Positions 8,534-17,804 of a DNA stretch of 64,000 nt are shown in pieces. Source of the stretch: Shewanella sp. Isolate11. Lineage in GTDB: Bacteria > Pseudomonadota > Gammaproteobacteria > Enterobacterales > Shewanellaceae. Position 1 is the stretch's first letter. Each line of letters opens with the position of its first letter. The notes beneath the pieces were generated by a model. That model was not told the DNA's origin, made no database searches, and saw only the letters and a program-made list of their open reading frames with translations. The position numbers were made by a program, and so were the translations under genes. The stretch covers positions 248,477 through 312,476 of the forward strand of contig NZ_JAKEVF010000002.1 in assembly GCF_022398315.1 (NCBI RefSeq), read 5' to 3'.

Positions 8534-9232
8534 TTAATTAACCTTGGTGACTCGGACTCGGGTAACCGCAGGTTGAACTTGGGTTTGCGGTTTACGTTGC
8601 TCTATTTTTTTATCGATCACATTTTTAGCAGCGATAAGAAAACCCATGGCGATAAAAGCGCCGGGAGGCAGCATGGCCAGTAAGAAATTGGTGTCCATCA
8701 GCCAGAAATGTATCGTCAGTCCTTTAGCCCAGTCACCGAGCAGTAGATCGGCGCCATCAAACAGGGTGCCTTGGCCCAGTAGCTCACGACAGCCCCCTAA
8801 TACCATCAGCACAAAGGTAAAGCCACTGCCCATCATCAAACCGTCGAAAGCGGCTGCGCCGACATTATTGCGTGAAGCGAAGGCTTCGGCGCGGCCGATG
8901 ATCACGCAGTTGGTTACGATAAGCGGCAGGAAAATGCCGAGAGAAAGATATAAACCATAGGCATAAGCATTAATAAGCAGTTGCACACAGGTTACTAGCG
9001 CCGCAATGATCATTACAAACACCGGAATCCGGATCTCTTTGGGGACATAATTTCGCACCAGAGATACCAAAATATTTGAGCCAACGAGCACTAACATTGT
9101 GGCTAAACCAAGTCCTAGTGCATTGGTCAGTGTTGCGGTTACCGCTAGGAGGGGACATAAGCCCAACAGTTGAACTAGACCTGGGTTGTTCTTCCATAAT
9201 CCTTGCCAGGCGATCTCACGGTAATTACTCAT
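8534..9232 (-). CDS. rsxE: Electron transport complex subunit RsxE/RnfE
   Basis: RsxE is an integral inner membrane subunit of the Rsx/Rnf complex, which moves electrons between NADH and ferredoxin-like carriers or reduces SoxR. About six membrane segments are visible in 232 residues. I start at ATG 9232 ([17 protein letters not shown]), with GAGGTG seven bases upstream. The GTG four codons earlier lies inside the end of rsxG. The start overlaps rsxG by eight bases, so translation is coupled. RsxE is paralogous to RsxA and shares GLCPLLAVT with RsxA's GLCPFMGVS. Confidence 0.96.
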   Translation of the reverse strand: MSNYREIAWQGLWKNNPGLVQLLGLCPLLAVTATLTNALGLGLATMLVLVGSNILVSLVRNYVPKEIRIPVFVMIIAALVTCVQLLINAYAYGLYLSLGIFLPLIVTNCVIIGRAEAFASRNNVGAAAFDGLMMGSGFTFVLMVLGGCRELLGQGTLFDGADLLLGDWAKGLTIHFWLMDTNFLLAMLPPGAFIAMGFLIAAKNVIDKKIEQRKPQTQVQPAVTRVRVTKVN

Positions 9233-9863
9233 AGGACACCTCACAATTGGCGGGACGGCTAAGTAGTTCAGTCTGGTTAGCTTTAAAGAATAGCAAAGTC
9301 CGCTTCACGGCACCCACATAGGCTCGAGGGGTGATTGTCGCCCCGGTAAATTGGTCAAAGTCACCACCATCTTTTTTAACTGCCCAGCGAGAGTCACTGT
9401 TATCGACAATTTGTTGTTGGTTAAAGCCAGTGACCCAAGCTGATTTACGTAAATCGATTTTGTCACCCAGCCCTGGTGTTTCATTGTGAGCTAAGGTTCG
9501 AACCCCAAGCACGGTTCCTTGTACATCGATTGCGATGATTAAACGTATTTGGCCGTTATAACCATTAGGCGCCACGGTTTCGATAGCAATGGCGACAGGC
9601 TGCTGTCCTTGAGTGGCGACATAAGCAGGTAATGGCTGATCGATACCTAGCGCTGCTTGATTATGAATTAAAATACAATGCTCGATTAAGGCGTTGTCAT
9701 GAAGTTCATCGGGAATGATTTGATGAAGGGTACGCATTAATTCAAGTTCTTGCTGCTGTTTAATTCGCTCGGCAGTGAAATGATTTACCACGGCCACTAA
9801 CGCCGTACAACACAGCGCAAATAAAGCTAATAAACTGCCGTTTTTGATAATTGAACGTTTCAA
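9225..9863 (-). CDS. rsxG: Electron transport complex subunit RsxG/RnfG
   Basis: This 212-residue subunit is anchored by one N-terminal helix (residues about 10-27) and faces the periplasm. The FMN-binding domain carries [12 protein letters not shown] near residue 175, where the second threonine is the known site of covalent FMN attachment. [12 protein letters not shown] is also typical. It follows rsxD by 20 bases and overlaps rsxE. Length and motifs match the family. Confidence 0.96.
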   Translation of the reverse strand: MKRSIIKNGSLLALFALCCTALVAVVNHFTAERIKQQQELELMRTLHQIIPDELHDNALIEHCILIHNQAALGIDQPLPAYVATQGQQPVAIAIETVAPNGYNGQIRLIIAIDVQGTVLGVRTLAHNETPGLGDKIDLRKSAWVTGFNQQQIVDNSDSRWAVKKDGGDFDQFTGATITPRAYVGAVKRTLLFFKANQTELLSRPANCEVSYE

Positions 9864-9883
9864 TTTACACTCCTGCCAAATGA

Positions 9884-10936
9884 TTAACGGCTAGTTCGAT
9901 GGCCGTAGGCGCGAGGTTTGACATAATAATCGATAAATGGCGCACACAGGTTGGCTAATAAAATTGCAAAGGCAAAGGCATCAGGATAACCACCGAAAGT
10001 ACGGATAACATAGACAAGAATCCCGATAAGAGCGCCAAAAATCAACCTGCCTTTAACGCTGGTTGCCGCAGTTACTGGATCGGTAGCGATAAAGAAGGCG
10101 GCTAACATGGTCGCGCCAGAAAACAGGTGTAGCAAAGGCCCAGTATGGGTATCGGGACTTAACATATAACCTAAACTAGCGCAGACAAATAGGCTCAATA
10201 ACACTGCAATGCTAATGTGCCAGCGAATTAGCTTGAGTTTGAGCATAACAAGGCCACCAGCGAGATAGGCAATATTAATCCACAGCCAGCCAATACCAAA
10301 ACCGTCAGAGAAACTGTTTTTGGTTAATGCTTCATCGATAGTTAGTCCTGTGGCTAAGCTAGTCTTAATCGCATCAAGAGGAGTTGCCATCGTCACACCA
10401 TCGAATCCGGCGCGGTAAGCTAAAATAGCTTCGGGGCTGGCACCTTGGAATATGACGCTAAGGCTGGCAACTAGTCCTAGTTCGTTGAGGGCGCCGCCAG
10501 CTGGGGCAACCCAAGTAGTCATTTGCACAGGGAAGGAGATCAGCAGCATCACGTAAGCCGCCATCGCCGGATTGAAAATATTGTTTCCTAAACCGCCATA
10601 AAGCTGCTTGACCACTAAAATGGCAAACAAGGTACCGATAACCACTATCCACCAAGGTGCCAATGCTGGCACTGCCACACCGATTAATAAACCGGTCAGC
10701 GCTGCACTATTATCACTTAAAGTGGCTTTAATCGGGCGTTGGCGCAGTTTTAAGACACATGCTTCGGTTAATATGGCGAGGCTTATGCCCATCAAAACTT
10801 GAATGAGTGCGCCAGCACCGAAGAAATAACACTGTGCGATGACGCCCGGCAGGGTGCATAAGATCACTTTTAGCATCACGCGGTTGGTTTGCGCGCTGCT
10901 GTTTAAGTGAGGTGAAGAGGCTAATTTAAATGCCAT
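9884..10936 (-). CDS. rsxD: Electron transport complex subunit RsxD/RnfD
   Basis: RsxD is a polytopic membrane subunit with nine or ten predicted helices in 350 residues and a covalently bound FMN. The attachment motif [10 protein letters not shown] lies near residue 185. [20 protein letters not shown] and IATDPVTA are family signatures shared with NqrB. The start codon overlaps the last base of rsxC, so the genes are translationally coupled. Confidence 0.97.
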   Translation of the reverse strand: MAFKLASSPHLNSSAQTNRVMLKVILCTLPGVIAQCYFFGAGALIQVLMGISLAILTEACVLKLRQRPIKATLSDNSAALTGLLIGVAVPALAPWWIVVIGTLFAILVVKQLYGGLGNNIFNPAMAAYVMLLISFPVQMTTWVAPAGGALNELGLVASLSVIFQGASPEAILAYRAGFDGVTMATPLDAIKTSLATGLTIDEALTKNSFSDGFGIGWLWINIAYLAGGLVMLKLKLIRWHISIAVLLSLFVCASLGYMLSPDTHTGPLLHLFSGATMLAAFFIATDPVTAATSVKGRLIFGALIGILVYVIRTFGGYPDAFAFAILLANLCAPFIDYYVKPRAYGHRTSR

Positions 10937-13248
10937 TAGTGATCCTTCTGCTCATCGGCTTTGGCTTGTTTTTTTGCTTTAGCTTTTGCCACTGCTGCGG
11001 CAATTTTGGCTTTTTTGAGTTCAGCCGCAGATAAAGTTGCTTCAGATAAATTGTTGTTGGTGACTTCGTTAGCCTGTTCAGATTGAGCTTCAACTTGAGC
11101 ATCGGCTTCAGCCTGTTGCTTCGAGGCTTCTAATGGTTCTGCATCTTCGCTAGTTGCAGCCGCCACATTTGCGTTTGCCGCCAGTTTCTTCGCTTTGGCT
11201 TTTGCTACGGCCGCGGCAATCTTGGCTTTTTTTGCTTCAACAGGATCTAAGCTATTTGTTTTATGTTCAGTTGTCGCTTTGCTTTCTGTTACTGCTTTGT
11301 GCCCAGTTAAAGCTTTGCTTTCTGTTAGAGCTTCAGGAGTATCAGTAGCGCTGCTATCTTGATTGTCTGCTTGTGCCTTTAGTGCTGCTTTTTTGGCTTT
11401 TGCTCTGGCAACGGCCGCGGCGACTTTTTCGGCTTGCGACATTGGAGCATCAATGGATGTTTTATCTGTGCGGCTCACACTGTTTTTGTCGGAAACTTTA
11501 TCTGCACTTGGCTCAGTATCAACTGTATCTTCAGCTTGCGCAGCCTGTTGAGCGGCTTTCTTAGCTTTGGCTCTGGCAATGGCTGCCGCTACTTTATCCG
11601 ATTGAGAAACCGTTGCGCTTTGATTACTATCGGATTTTTGTGCTTTGGCAGTTTCTATTTGATTCGTTTTAACTTCGCTTGCTGCTAAGTCATCAGTTTG
11701 CTGCGCTTTCTTGGCTTTTATACGTGCCATGGCCGCCGCAACGACATCTTTGTCATTACCTGACATTGTGGTTTGTCTTCTGGCCGCTGCTTGTTTGGCT
11801 TTCTCTTCTCGGGCTCGCTTTTCCTCTTCGAGGCGCAAGGTGCGAGAGTCGAATCGTTGTTTAGCAAGTTCGGCTTGTTTCTTTTCTTCAGCTTCAACTC
11901 TTAATGCAGATTTGGCTACTCGATAATATTCGACGAGGGGAATATCGCTAGGACAAACATAACTGCAGCAACCACATTCGATACAATCGCGTAAGTTGTA
12001 GTTAGCGGCTTTATCATATTCTTCAGCCTTAGCATGCCAAAAGAGTTGCTGTGGCAACAGTTGAGCAGGGCAGGCAACGGCACATTCGCCGCAGCGGATA
12101 CAAGGCTTTTCAGCAGGAGTCGTAACTTCTGCTTGCGTCGGGGTTAATACACAGTTACTGCCTTTGAGTAGTGGCGCACGTGTATCTGGCAGCATGTAAC
12201 CCATCATTGGGCCGCCGATAATAACAGGCTCAGCGGTATTACCTTGGTATTGAACTTGCTCAAGCAGATGCTCGATTGGGGTTCCGATCGGCACCCAATA
12301 ATTTCCAGGCTTATTGATGTTGCTACCGGTTAAAGTCACGACTCGCTCTATGAGTGGTGCGTTGCAGTACACGGCTTGCTCTATGCTATATGCCGTCCCC
12401 ACATTCTGCACCAAGATGCCTAAGTGCGCGGGAATCGAACCGGAAGGGACTTCTTGCCCGGTTAAAATTTGGATTAATTGCTTCTCACCACCAGAGGGGT
12501 AAAGTGTCGGAATACTGGTAACCCGCGCTGAACGAGACGGTAGGGTACTGCGGTTTAATGCATGGCTCATCTGTTCGATGGCTTGGGGCTTGTTATCCTC
12601 AATGGCGATAATGATCCGCTTTGGATTGAGCAAGCGATGGATAATTTCGATGCCGCGCATGATCTCATCGCTGTATTCCTGCATCAGACGGTCGTCAGAA
12701 GTGATATAGGGTTCACACTCAACGCCGTTGATGATCAGCAGCTCAATATCACTGACGGGTTTTAGCTTGATATGTGTCGGAAATGCGGCGCCACCAAGAC
12801 CGGCGATCCCCGCTTGTTGTACACGAGAAATGATCTCATCGGCAGACATCACATTAACTTCATCACGATTTAAGGCTGGATGAATTGTGTCAACTACTCG
12901 CTGTTGATGATCATTTTTGATGATACAGCTTAAGACAGGTAAACCCGATGCGTGATTACTCGGTTGCAGCGCTATGGCGTCAATTGTGCCAGAAACGGGA
13001 GAGTGTACCGGAAGGTGGCGGAAACCGTCTCCTGTGGTTAATGGTTGACCCAGAGCCACGCTATCGCCCACTTGTACCGCTAAGGTGCAACTTTCACCTA
13101 CTTGCGGGATCGGAACAATATACTGATCTGCCAAGGGCAGTCTGCTGATACTGGTTTGGCTCGATTGGGTTTTAAACTCAGGTGGATGAATCCCCCCAGA
13201 GATAGGCCAAAGTGTTCCTTTATCAATCTGCTCCAATAAAGTTAACAC
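10936..13248 (-). CDS. rsxC: Electron transport complex subunit RsxC/RnfC
   Basis: RsxC is the peripheral NADH-interacting subunit. The N-terminal part ([12 protein letters not shown]) and the [11 protein letters not shown] and [14 protein letters not shown] segments belong to the Rossmann/SLBB region. Two [4Fe-4S] motifs follow, [12 protein letters not shown] near residue 382 and [12 protein letters not shown] near 420. From about residue 500 the chain is a low-complexity Ala/Lys tail with five helical modules of the form [12 protein letters not shown], separated by acidic and polar linkers. Such tails are known in gammaproteobacterial RsxC and make the protein long (770 residues). It overlaps both rsxB and rsxD by one base. 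Confidence 0.97.
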   Translation of the reverse strand: MLTLLEQIDKGTLWPISGGIHPPEFKTQSSQTSISRLPLADQYIVPIPQVGESCTLAVQVGDSVALGQPLTTGDGFRHLPVHSPVSGTIDAIALQPSNHASGLPVLSCIIKNDHQQRVVDTIHPALNRDEVNVMSADEIISRVQQAGIAGLGGAAFPTHIKLKPVSDIELLIINGVECEPYITSDDRLMQEYSDEIMRGIEIIHRLLNPKRIIIAIEDNKPQAIEQMSHALNRSTLPSRSARVTSIPTLYPSGGEKQLIQILTGQEVPSGSIPAHLGILVQNVGTAYSIEQAVYCNAPLIERVVTLTGSNINKPGNYWVPIGTPIEHLLEQVQYQGNTAEPVIIGGPMMGYMLPDTRAPLLKGSNCVLTPTQAEVTTPAEKPCIRCGECAVACPAQLLPQQLFWHAKAEEYDKAANYNLRDCIECGCCSYVCPSDIPLVEYYRVAKSALRVEAEEKKQAELAKQRFDSRTLRLEEEKRAREEKAKQAAARRQTTMSGNDKDVVAAAMARIKAKKAQQTDDLAASEVKTNQIETAKAQKSDSNQSATVSQSDKVAAAIARAKAKKAAQQAAQAEDTVDTEPSADKVSDKNSVSRTDKTSIDAPMSQAEKVAAAVARAKAKKAALKAQADNQDSSATDTPEALTESKALTGHKAVTESKATTEHKTNSLDPVEAKKAKIAAAVAKAKAKKLAANANVAAATSEDAEPLEASKQQAEADAQVEAQSEQANEVTNNNLSEATLSAAELKKAKIAAAVAKAKAKKQAKADEQKDH

Positions 13249-13811
13249 TATGACTCCTCACTTACGTTCATCACTGGAATGGCGTTGAGTTTCCAATTCC
13301 ATGTTTGTACTGTTTGTTCTACGGGTAACATATCAATGCAATCAACAGGGCAAGGTTCGACACAAAGGTCACAGCCGGTGCAGTAATCGGTAATGACAGT
13401 ATGCATCTGTTTCCCTGTGCCTAAAATGGCATCTACAGGACAGGCTTGAATACACTTAGTGCAACCAATACATTCAGCTTCACGAATATATGCCACTTTC
13501 TTAATCTGAGTATCTTCCGTCGCCGTTAATGGTTCAGGTTCGACGCCCATTAACTCGGCGAGCTTCTCCATGGTAGCGGTGCCGCCAGGAGGGCATTTGT
13601 TAATCTTATCACCGCTAGCGATTGCTTCGGCGTAAGGGCGGCAACCGGGATATCCACACTGACCACATTGGGTTTGAGGTAACAAGGCTTCTGCTTGGTC
13701 GGCAACGGGATCGCCTTCCACTTTAAATTTTTGGGCAGCAAAACCAAGTAGCGCACCAAAAACAAGCGCTAATAAGCCCAGCAGTAGCACTGCAATAACA
13801 ATGTCGAACAT
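13248..13811 (-). CDS. rsxB: Electron transport complex subunit RsxB/RnfB
   Basis: RsxB is a membrane-anchored polyferredoxin of 187 residues. An N-terminal helix (about 3-25) is followed by the CGQCGYPGC cluster motif near residues 49-57. Two ferredoxin motifs come next, [14 protein letters not shown] and [14 protein letters not shown]. These give one plus two [4Fe-4S] centres, the expected set. It lies two bases after rsxA and overlaps rsxC by one base. Confidence 0.97.
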   Translation of the reverse strand: MFDIVIAVLLLGLLALVFGALLGFAAQKFKVEGDPVADQAEALLPQTQCGQCGYPGCRPYAEAIASGDKINKCPPGGTATMEKLAELMGVEPEPLTATEDTQIKKVAYIREAECIGCTKCIQACPVDAILGTGKQMHTVITDYCTGCDLCVEPCPVDCIDMLPVEQTVQTWNWKLNAIPVMNVSEES

Positions 13812-13813
13812 GG

Positions 13814-14392
13814 TTAACTTACCAAACCTGTAAAGCCCATAAATGCGAGTGACATGAGTCCTGCGGTGATCATTGCGATGGCTCCGCCTTTAAAAGGTTG
13901 CGGTACATCGGCAGCAGCGAGTCGCTCACGCATGGCTGAAAAGAGAATTAACACCAGAGAGAAACCCACTGCAGCGCCAAAGCCATAAATGGCTGACTCG
14001 ATGAAGTTATGCTGCTCGTTAACATTGAGTAATGCCACACCTAATACGGCACAGTTGGTGGTGATGAGGGGTAAATATATTCCTAAGGCACGATGTAAAG
14101 AGGCGCTGGTTTTTTGCACTAGCATTTCGGTAAATTGGACAACAACTGCGATAACCAAAATAAAGGCCATGGTTCTTAAATAACCGAGCGCGAAAGGTTG
14201 CAGCAGATAGTTATCGACCAGATAGCTTAAAATGGAGGCGAGCGTGAGCACAAAGGTTGTCGCCATGGACATACCGATCGCCGATTCTAATTTGCTCGAG
14301 ACGCCCATGAAGGGACACAGCCCAAGAAATTTGACTAATACAAAATTATTGACCAGCACTGTGCCGATCAAAAGCAGGAGATATTCACTCAT
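13814..14392 (-). CDS. rsxA: Electron transport complex subunit RsxA/RnfA
   Basis: RsxA is an integral membrane subunit of 192 residues with six predicted helices and an almost invariant family sequence ([33 protein letters not shown]). The inverted CP motif GLCPFMG matches that of RsxE; the two are paralogues that face opposite sides of the membrane. It is the first gene of rsxABCDGE-nth, so the operon promoter should lie between 14393 and 14486. Confidence 0.97.
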   Translation of the reverse strand: MSEYLLLLIGTVLVNNFVLVKFLGLCPFMGVSSKLESAIGMSMATTFVLTLASILSYLVDNYLLQPFALGYLRTMAFILVIAVVVQFTEMLVQKTSASLHRALGIYLPLITTNCAVLGVALLNVNEQHNFIESAIYGFGAAVGFSLVLILFSAMRERLAAADVPQPFKGGAIAMITAGLMSLAFMGFTGLVS

Positions 14393-14486
14393 CTCAAAGG
14401 GTATCTATATCTAATTTAACGGCTATTATCGACCTTTAAGCATCGATAAACAACACATAGAACATAAGGATTAATTCAATTTACAC

Positions 14487-16403
14487 TTAAGTGGCTGAGG
14501 TTTGCTCATCTTGAGCCGAAATTAATTTTGGCTTCGCAATATAGAAACCTTGCATTCCATCCACTAGCAATTTTTCCAAGGTCAATTTTTCTTCCTGACG
14601 TTCGACACTGGTTGCGATGACTTTTACCGATTGCTTACGAGCGACATCGACAAACATTTTCACAAAAAACAGGTTGTTGTCATTAATGTTGATCCCTTGA
14701 GTATAACTAGCATCGAGCTTGATGAAGTCGGGACGTACCTCTTTAAAAAACTTAAATGAGGTAAAGCCAGTGCCGAAGCGCTCAACAGAGACCCTAGCAC
14801 CAACGCCGTGCATCTCTCTGACAAATTTATGGGATAAGCTGAGGTTAGATTGCATACCGGCTTCATTAATTTCTAAGATGATTCGAGAAGCAATTTGAGG
14901 CTGCTTAACGAACAGGTCTTTAATCCAAGCGACAAAGTGTGGTTGAGTAATGGAAGAGGCGCTGATGTTGATCCCAAAAGACCCTTTAAGCAGAGTATTG
15001 TTGAGCAGTAATCTAAAGCAACTGAGAATAATTACTTTATCCAGCTCGATACTTAGGCCGTGGCGTTCAGCCATCGCGATAACCGTGGCGGTGGGCAGGA
15101 ATTTACCTTCACTACTATAAAAGCGTGCAAGTAGCTCGCGATAGACCTTTTCTGCTCCTCGGCAGGGAAGAATATCTTGTGCATCGAATTTGAGAGCTTT
15201 GCGTTTAATGATCTCTTCGATTGCAGGTTTCCAATGCTCATCTCCGAATAACTCATCATTATTAAGCTTTTCTTGAATATGGTAGCTATTGGGCCCTTTA
15301 GTCTGTGCAATACTGACTGCAGCATCGCCAAGGTAAATAAGAGATAAGGCTTCTGTACCACTTTGATAGGGCACCAGTCCAACATAAGCGACGGCTTCGG
15401 CATCAATAGTCTGTTGAAACTGATCAAATTTAAGCTTTATCTCTTTCAGTAAAGGTAGAGCATCCTTAAGCATGATATTGGGAATAAATACCGCAAAATC
15501 GGCACTGGATATCCGAAAGTATTCCACCTTCTTGATACCTATGAGGCTCTCTCGAATACAGGTTGCGACACCGGCAAGATAGCTATCGCCTGCGACTCGC
15601 CCTTGAGATTGGTTGATATGAGTTAGTTCTGTGGCTTTGATGGTTGCCATGACGCCAAAGTCGCTTTTTTCGACTTTAGAAAGGTAGTCTAGTTTTTCGG
15701 TAAATTTACTGCGGGTGCTGAAAAGTGTTACCGGATCTTGATAAGCCTCGCGGTTGAGCTTCTCATTACTTTTCAATATGGCATCAAACTTATCGTTGAG
15801 TTGGCTACGGCAGCGATCGAGTGCACGACCTAGAGGTTTTAATTCCCCTTTGAATTTTGATTGAGCCAAAGCATCAAATTTTAATTCTGCCAAGGTGTTG
15901 AGATAATCACTGCTGTATTTGATGGCACGATTAAATCGTGCCATCAACAGACTAAAAACGATGGCAATGATTAAGTAAAGCGACCAGATTGAACTTAGAT
16001 AACTGATGAAATTAGTTTTGGCTCGGTTACTGATTTCGGCGTCACTGAGTCTAATCTGCAAGCGCCCCTCGGTTAGCGTTTTAATATCACTGATATCTTG
16101 GGTAAATAGCCCTTGTATTGTATCTGCGATAACGGGATTGATTTGACCTTGGGTATGGTTAAGGGCGCCGTCTTGGTTATGGATATATTGAAAGAAATAG
16201 AATGGGTATTGCTGATGTAATTGCTGGTAAAGCGAGTGCCCATCGACGGGGAGTGGCTTTTGCCAAAGTGGATCCTGTCGATATTGAGAAAGCAGCTGAT
16301 TAGCTTCGGTTGAGGTGATGTCTAGTTCACTCTTAAAGTTGATTAGCGAGAGACTAGCAAAAATAATCAACAGGATAAGATGAAAGGTTTTCGAAATGCT
16401 CAT
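14487..16403 (-). CDS. Membrane protein with degenerate GGDEF and EAL domains
   Basis: This 638-residue protein has a membrane helix at about 7-24, a periplasmic domain (about 25-135), a second helix (about 137-158) and then GGDEF and EAL domains. Both are catalytically broken. The GGDEF position reads SSADF. The EAL position reads ELL, and the catalytic Asp pair before FGTG reads Glu-Arg (ERFGTG). The architecture resembles inside-out receptors of the LapD type, and the degeneracy also recalls CsrD. It probably binds c-di-GMP or a protein partner rather than making or cleaving it. It lies 94 bases beyond rsxA on the same strand, upstream of it. I see no lapG neighbour. Confidence 0.85.
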   Translation of the reverse strand: MSISKTFHLILLIIFASLSLINFKSELDITSTEANQLLSQYRQDPLWQKPLPVDGHSLYQQLHQQYPFYFFQYIHNQDGALNHTQGQINPVIADTIQGLFTQDISDIKTLTEGRLQIRLSDAEISNRAKTNFISYLSSIWSLYLIIAIVFSLLMARFNRAIKYSSDYLNTLAELKFDALAQSKFKGELKPLGRALDRCRSQLNDKFDAILKSNEKLNREAYQDPVTLFSTRSKFTEKLDYLSKVEKSDFGVMATIKATELTHINQSQGRVAGDSYLAGVATCIRESLIGIKKVEYFRISSADFAVFIPNIMLKDALPLLKEIKLKFDQFQQTIDAEAVAYVGLVPYQSGTEALSLIYLGDAAVSIAQTKGPNSYHIQEKLNNDELFGDEHWKPAIEEIIKRKALKFDAQDILPCRGAEKVYRELLARFYSSEGKFLPTATVIAMAERHGLSIELDKVIILSCFRLLLNNTLLKGSFGINISASSITQPHFVAWIKDLFVKQPQIASRIILEINEAGMQSNLSLSHKFVREMHGVGARVSVERFGTGFTSFKFFKEVRPDFIKLDASYTQGININDNNLFFVKMFVDVARKQSVKVIATSVERQEEKLTLEKLLVDGMQGFYIAKPKLISAQDEQTSAT

Positions 16404-16524
16404 AAATCGAAAGCGTCCTCAACAGTCAGTAAAATAAACAATTTTTATTTAATTGCAGGACAGTCTAACTGAATATGGATTAAAGCGAAATTATAAAATG
16501 ATTGACAGGTCAGTGAGAAGACAT

Positions 16525-16600
16525 TGGCTCCCCAGACTGGACTTGAACCAGTGACATACGGATTAACAGTCCGCCGTTCTACCGACTGAACTACTGGGGA
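16525..16600 (-). tRNA. tRNA-Asn (GTT), fifth in transcription order
   Basis: The 76-base gene reads on the minus strand from TCCCCAGTAGTTCAG to an encoded CCA. The anticodon GTT lies in GGACTGTTAATCC. The acceptor stem TCCCCAG / CTGGGGA is fully paired and the T-arm carries GGTTCAAGTCC. It is the promoter-distal member of a five-gene array. Confidence 0.97.
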
Positions 16601-16631
16601 ATATAATGTAGGATATTGGAATAATTTGAAG

Positions 16632-16707
16632 TGGCTCCCCAGACTGGACTTGAACCAGTGACATACGGATTAACAGTCCGCCGTTCTACCGACTGAACTA
16701 CTGGGGA
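16632..16707 (-). tRNA. tRNA-Asn (GTT), fourth in transcription order
   Basis: The 76 bases are identical to the 16525-16600 copy, with anticodon GTT, encoded CCA and a paired acceptor stem. A 31-base spacer separates the two. Confidence 0.97.
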
Positions 16708-16738
16708 ATCGAAACTTCAAATTGAGACAGCAAATAAG

Positions 16739-16814
16739 TGGCTCCCCAGACTGGACTTGAACCAGTGACATACGGATTAACAGTCCGCCGTTCTACCGAC
16801 TGAACTACAGGGGA
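16739..16814 (-). tRNA. tRNA-Asn (GTT), variant copy with acceptor mismatch
   Basis: This copy differs from its four sisters by one base. Position 6 of the acceptor stem is T instead of A (plus strand CTACAGGGGA instead of CTACTGGGGA). The partner at position 67 is still T, so a U-U mismatch replaces an A-U pair. Everything else, including anticodon GTT and CCA, is unchanged. It may be a tolerated mutation or an early step in decay. Confidence 0.93.
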
Positions 16815-16843
16815 ATCGTACTTACTCATTGTCTTGATAAAAT

Positions 16844-16919
16844 TGGCTCCCCAGACTGGACTTGAACCAGTGACATACGGATTAACAGTCCGCCGTTCTA
16901 CCGACTGAACTACTGGGGA
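16844..16919 (-). tRNA. tRNA-Asn (GTT), second in transcription order
   Basis: A full 76-base copy with intact acceptor stem, anticodon GTT and encoded CCA. The spacers are 29 bases on the left and 61 bases on the right. Confidence 0.97.
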
Positions 16920-16980
16920 ATCGATTTTATCTTAAGTGTTTATTTTCATATACACTTTTATCTTCACTTCTAAATTACTT

Positions 16981-17056
16981 TGGCTCCCCAGACTGGACTT
17001 GAACCAGTGACATACGGATTAACAGTCCGCCGTTCTACCGACTGAACTACTGGGGA
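16981..17056 (-). tRNA. tRNA-Asn (GTT), first in transcription order
   Basis: This promoter-proximal copy of the array has 76 bases, anticodon GTT and encoded CCA. A strong promoter lies 35 bases upstream on the minus strand. Confidence 0.97.
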
Positions 17057-17090
17057 ACAATAAAGCAACTCGTCATTGAAGACGGAGCGC

Positions 17091-17119
17091 ATATTAAAGC
17101 GCTCTTACACATGAGTCAA
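17091..17119 (-). promoter_or_regulatory. Promoter of the tRNA-Asn array
   Basis: On the minus strand TTGACT (17114-17119) is followed after exactly 17 bases by TAATAT (17091-17096). A GC-rich stretch, GCGCTCC, lies where the discriminator would be. That is the usual mark of stringently controlled stable RNA promoters. Confidence 0.8.
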
Positions 17120-17804
17120 CTCAGGTTAGGAAAAAAAGTGTAATTATGCTGTTAAGTGCTCATCTAATGTGCATCGTGATCACTTACTGTGCATTTTGCT
17201 GTTTGTTACATCAGCTTTTATATAGCAGGAGATGAAGATAATGCATATTGTTGGCAATAGCTTACTTGGTCTGGCAAAAAACGAAATGTAGTAAAATTAC
17301 CTCTGGAGTTACAACATAGGATTTGGGGGTAATATCGCCTAAAGCCACGAATTCTCTATGGTTGCATGAGTTATCCACTAAATCTGTGGATAAACCTGTG
17401 GGCTAGAATGAAAACAAGCTGTCAAAGCCTGATGGCTAGGGGCTTGAGGTTAAAATGGCAACTAAACGCTCCATTATTTTTAATGGATAAAAATCAATGA
17501 TTTAAAAAAATCAACACCTAGATTGAATTAAATAGTAGTACGTTACGAATTTGTAATAGATTTATTCAACCTGCTTGTGTATTAAACTGCCTGATTGCGC
17601 GGGATTTAGCCAAATTGTATCAATTTTTGGCGATATTCAGCCCTGTATTAAAGTTTCATTGCAAGCAGATTAAATTCCAATGAATAGATGCGAAATTAGT
17701 ACAATTTATTTGTTTTGATCAAATCACTGATGAACTGGAATGATAATTGGATAAAGCAGCGAGGTAGATTATGATACAGGCCTACTGTTTTTAGGAGTGT
17801 CACA
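17120..17804. other. Intergenic region upstream of uvrB
   Basis: About 685 bases without a supportable gene lie between the tRNA-Asn promoter and uvrB. The most notable content is a facing pair of DnaA-box-like 9-mers at 17371-17393. I searched by eye for a LexA box (CTGT-N8-ACAG) in front of uvrB and found none. The last 12 bases before uvrB include its AGGAG ribosome binding site. Confidence 0.5.
17371..17393. promoter_or_regulatory. Inverted pair of DnaA boxes
   Basis: TTATCCACT (17371-17379, one mismatch to TTATCCACA) faces TGTGGATAA (17385-17393, a perfect box on the minus strand) across five bases. Random occurrence of two such 9-mers in this geometry is unlikely. The pair lies about 410 bases before uvrB. 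Confidence 0.6.

Noticed and set aside
10936..14392. Many overlapping ORFs on the plus strand across the rsx operon
   Set aside because: They are shadows of rsxA-D, mostly of the Ala/Lys repeats of rsxC, without ribosome binding sites.
16525..17056. CRISPR-like regular repeats
   Set aside because: The repeats of 76 bases are tRNA-Asn genes with anticodon GTT, with spacers of uneven length.
17400..17804. LexA box in front of uvrB
   Set aside because: No CTGT-N8-ACAG found by eye; TACAGGCCTACTGT at about 17774 has the halves in the wrong orientation and spacing.
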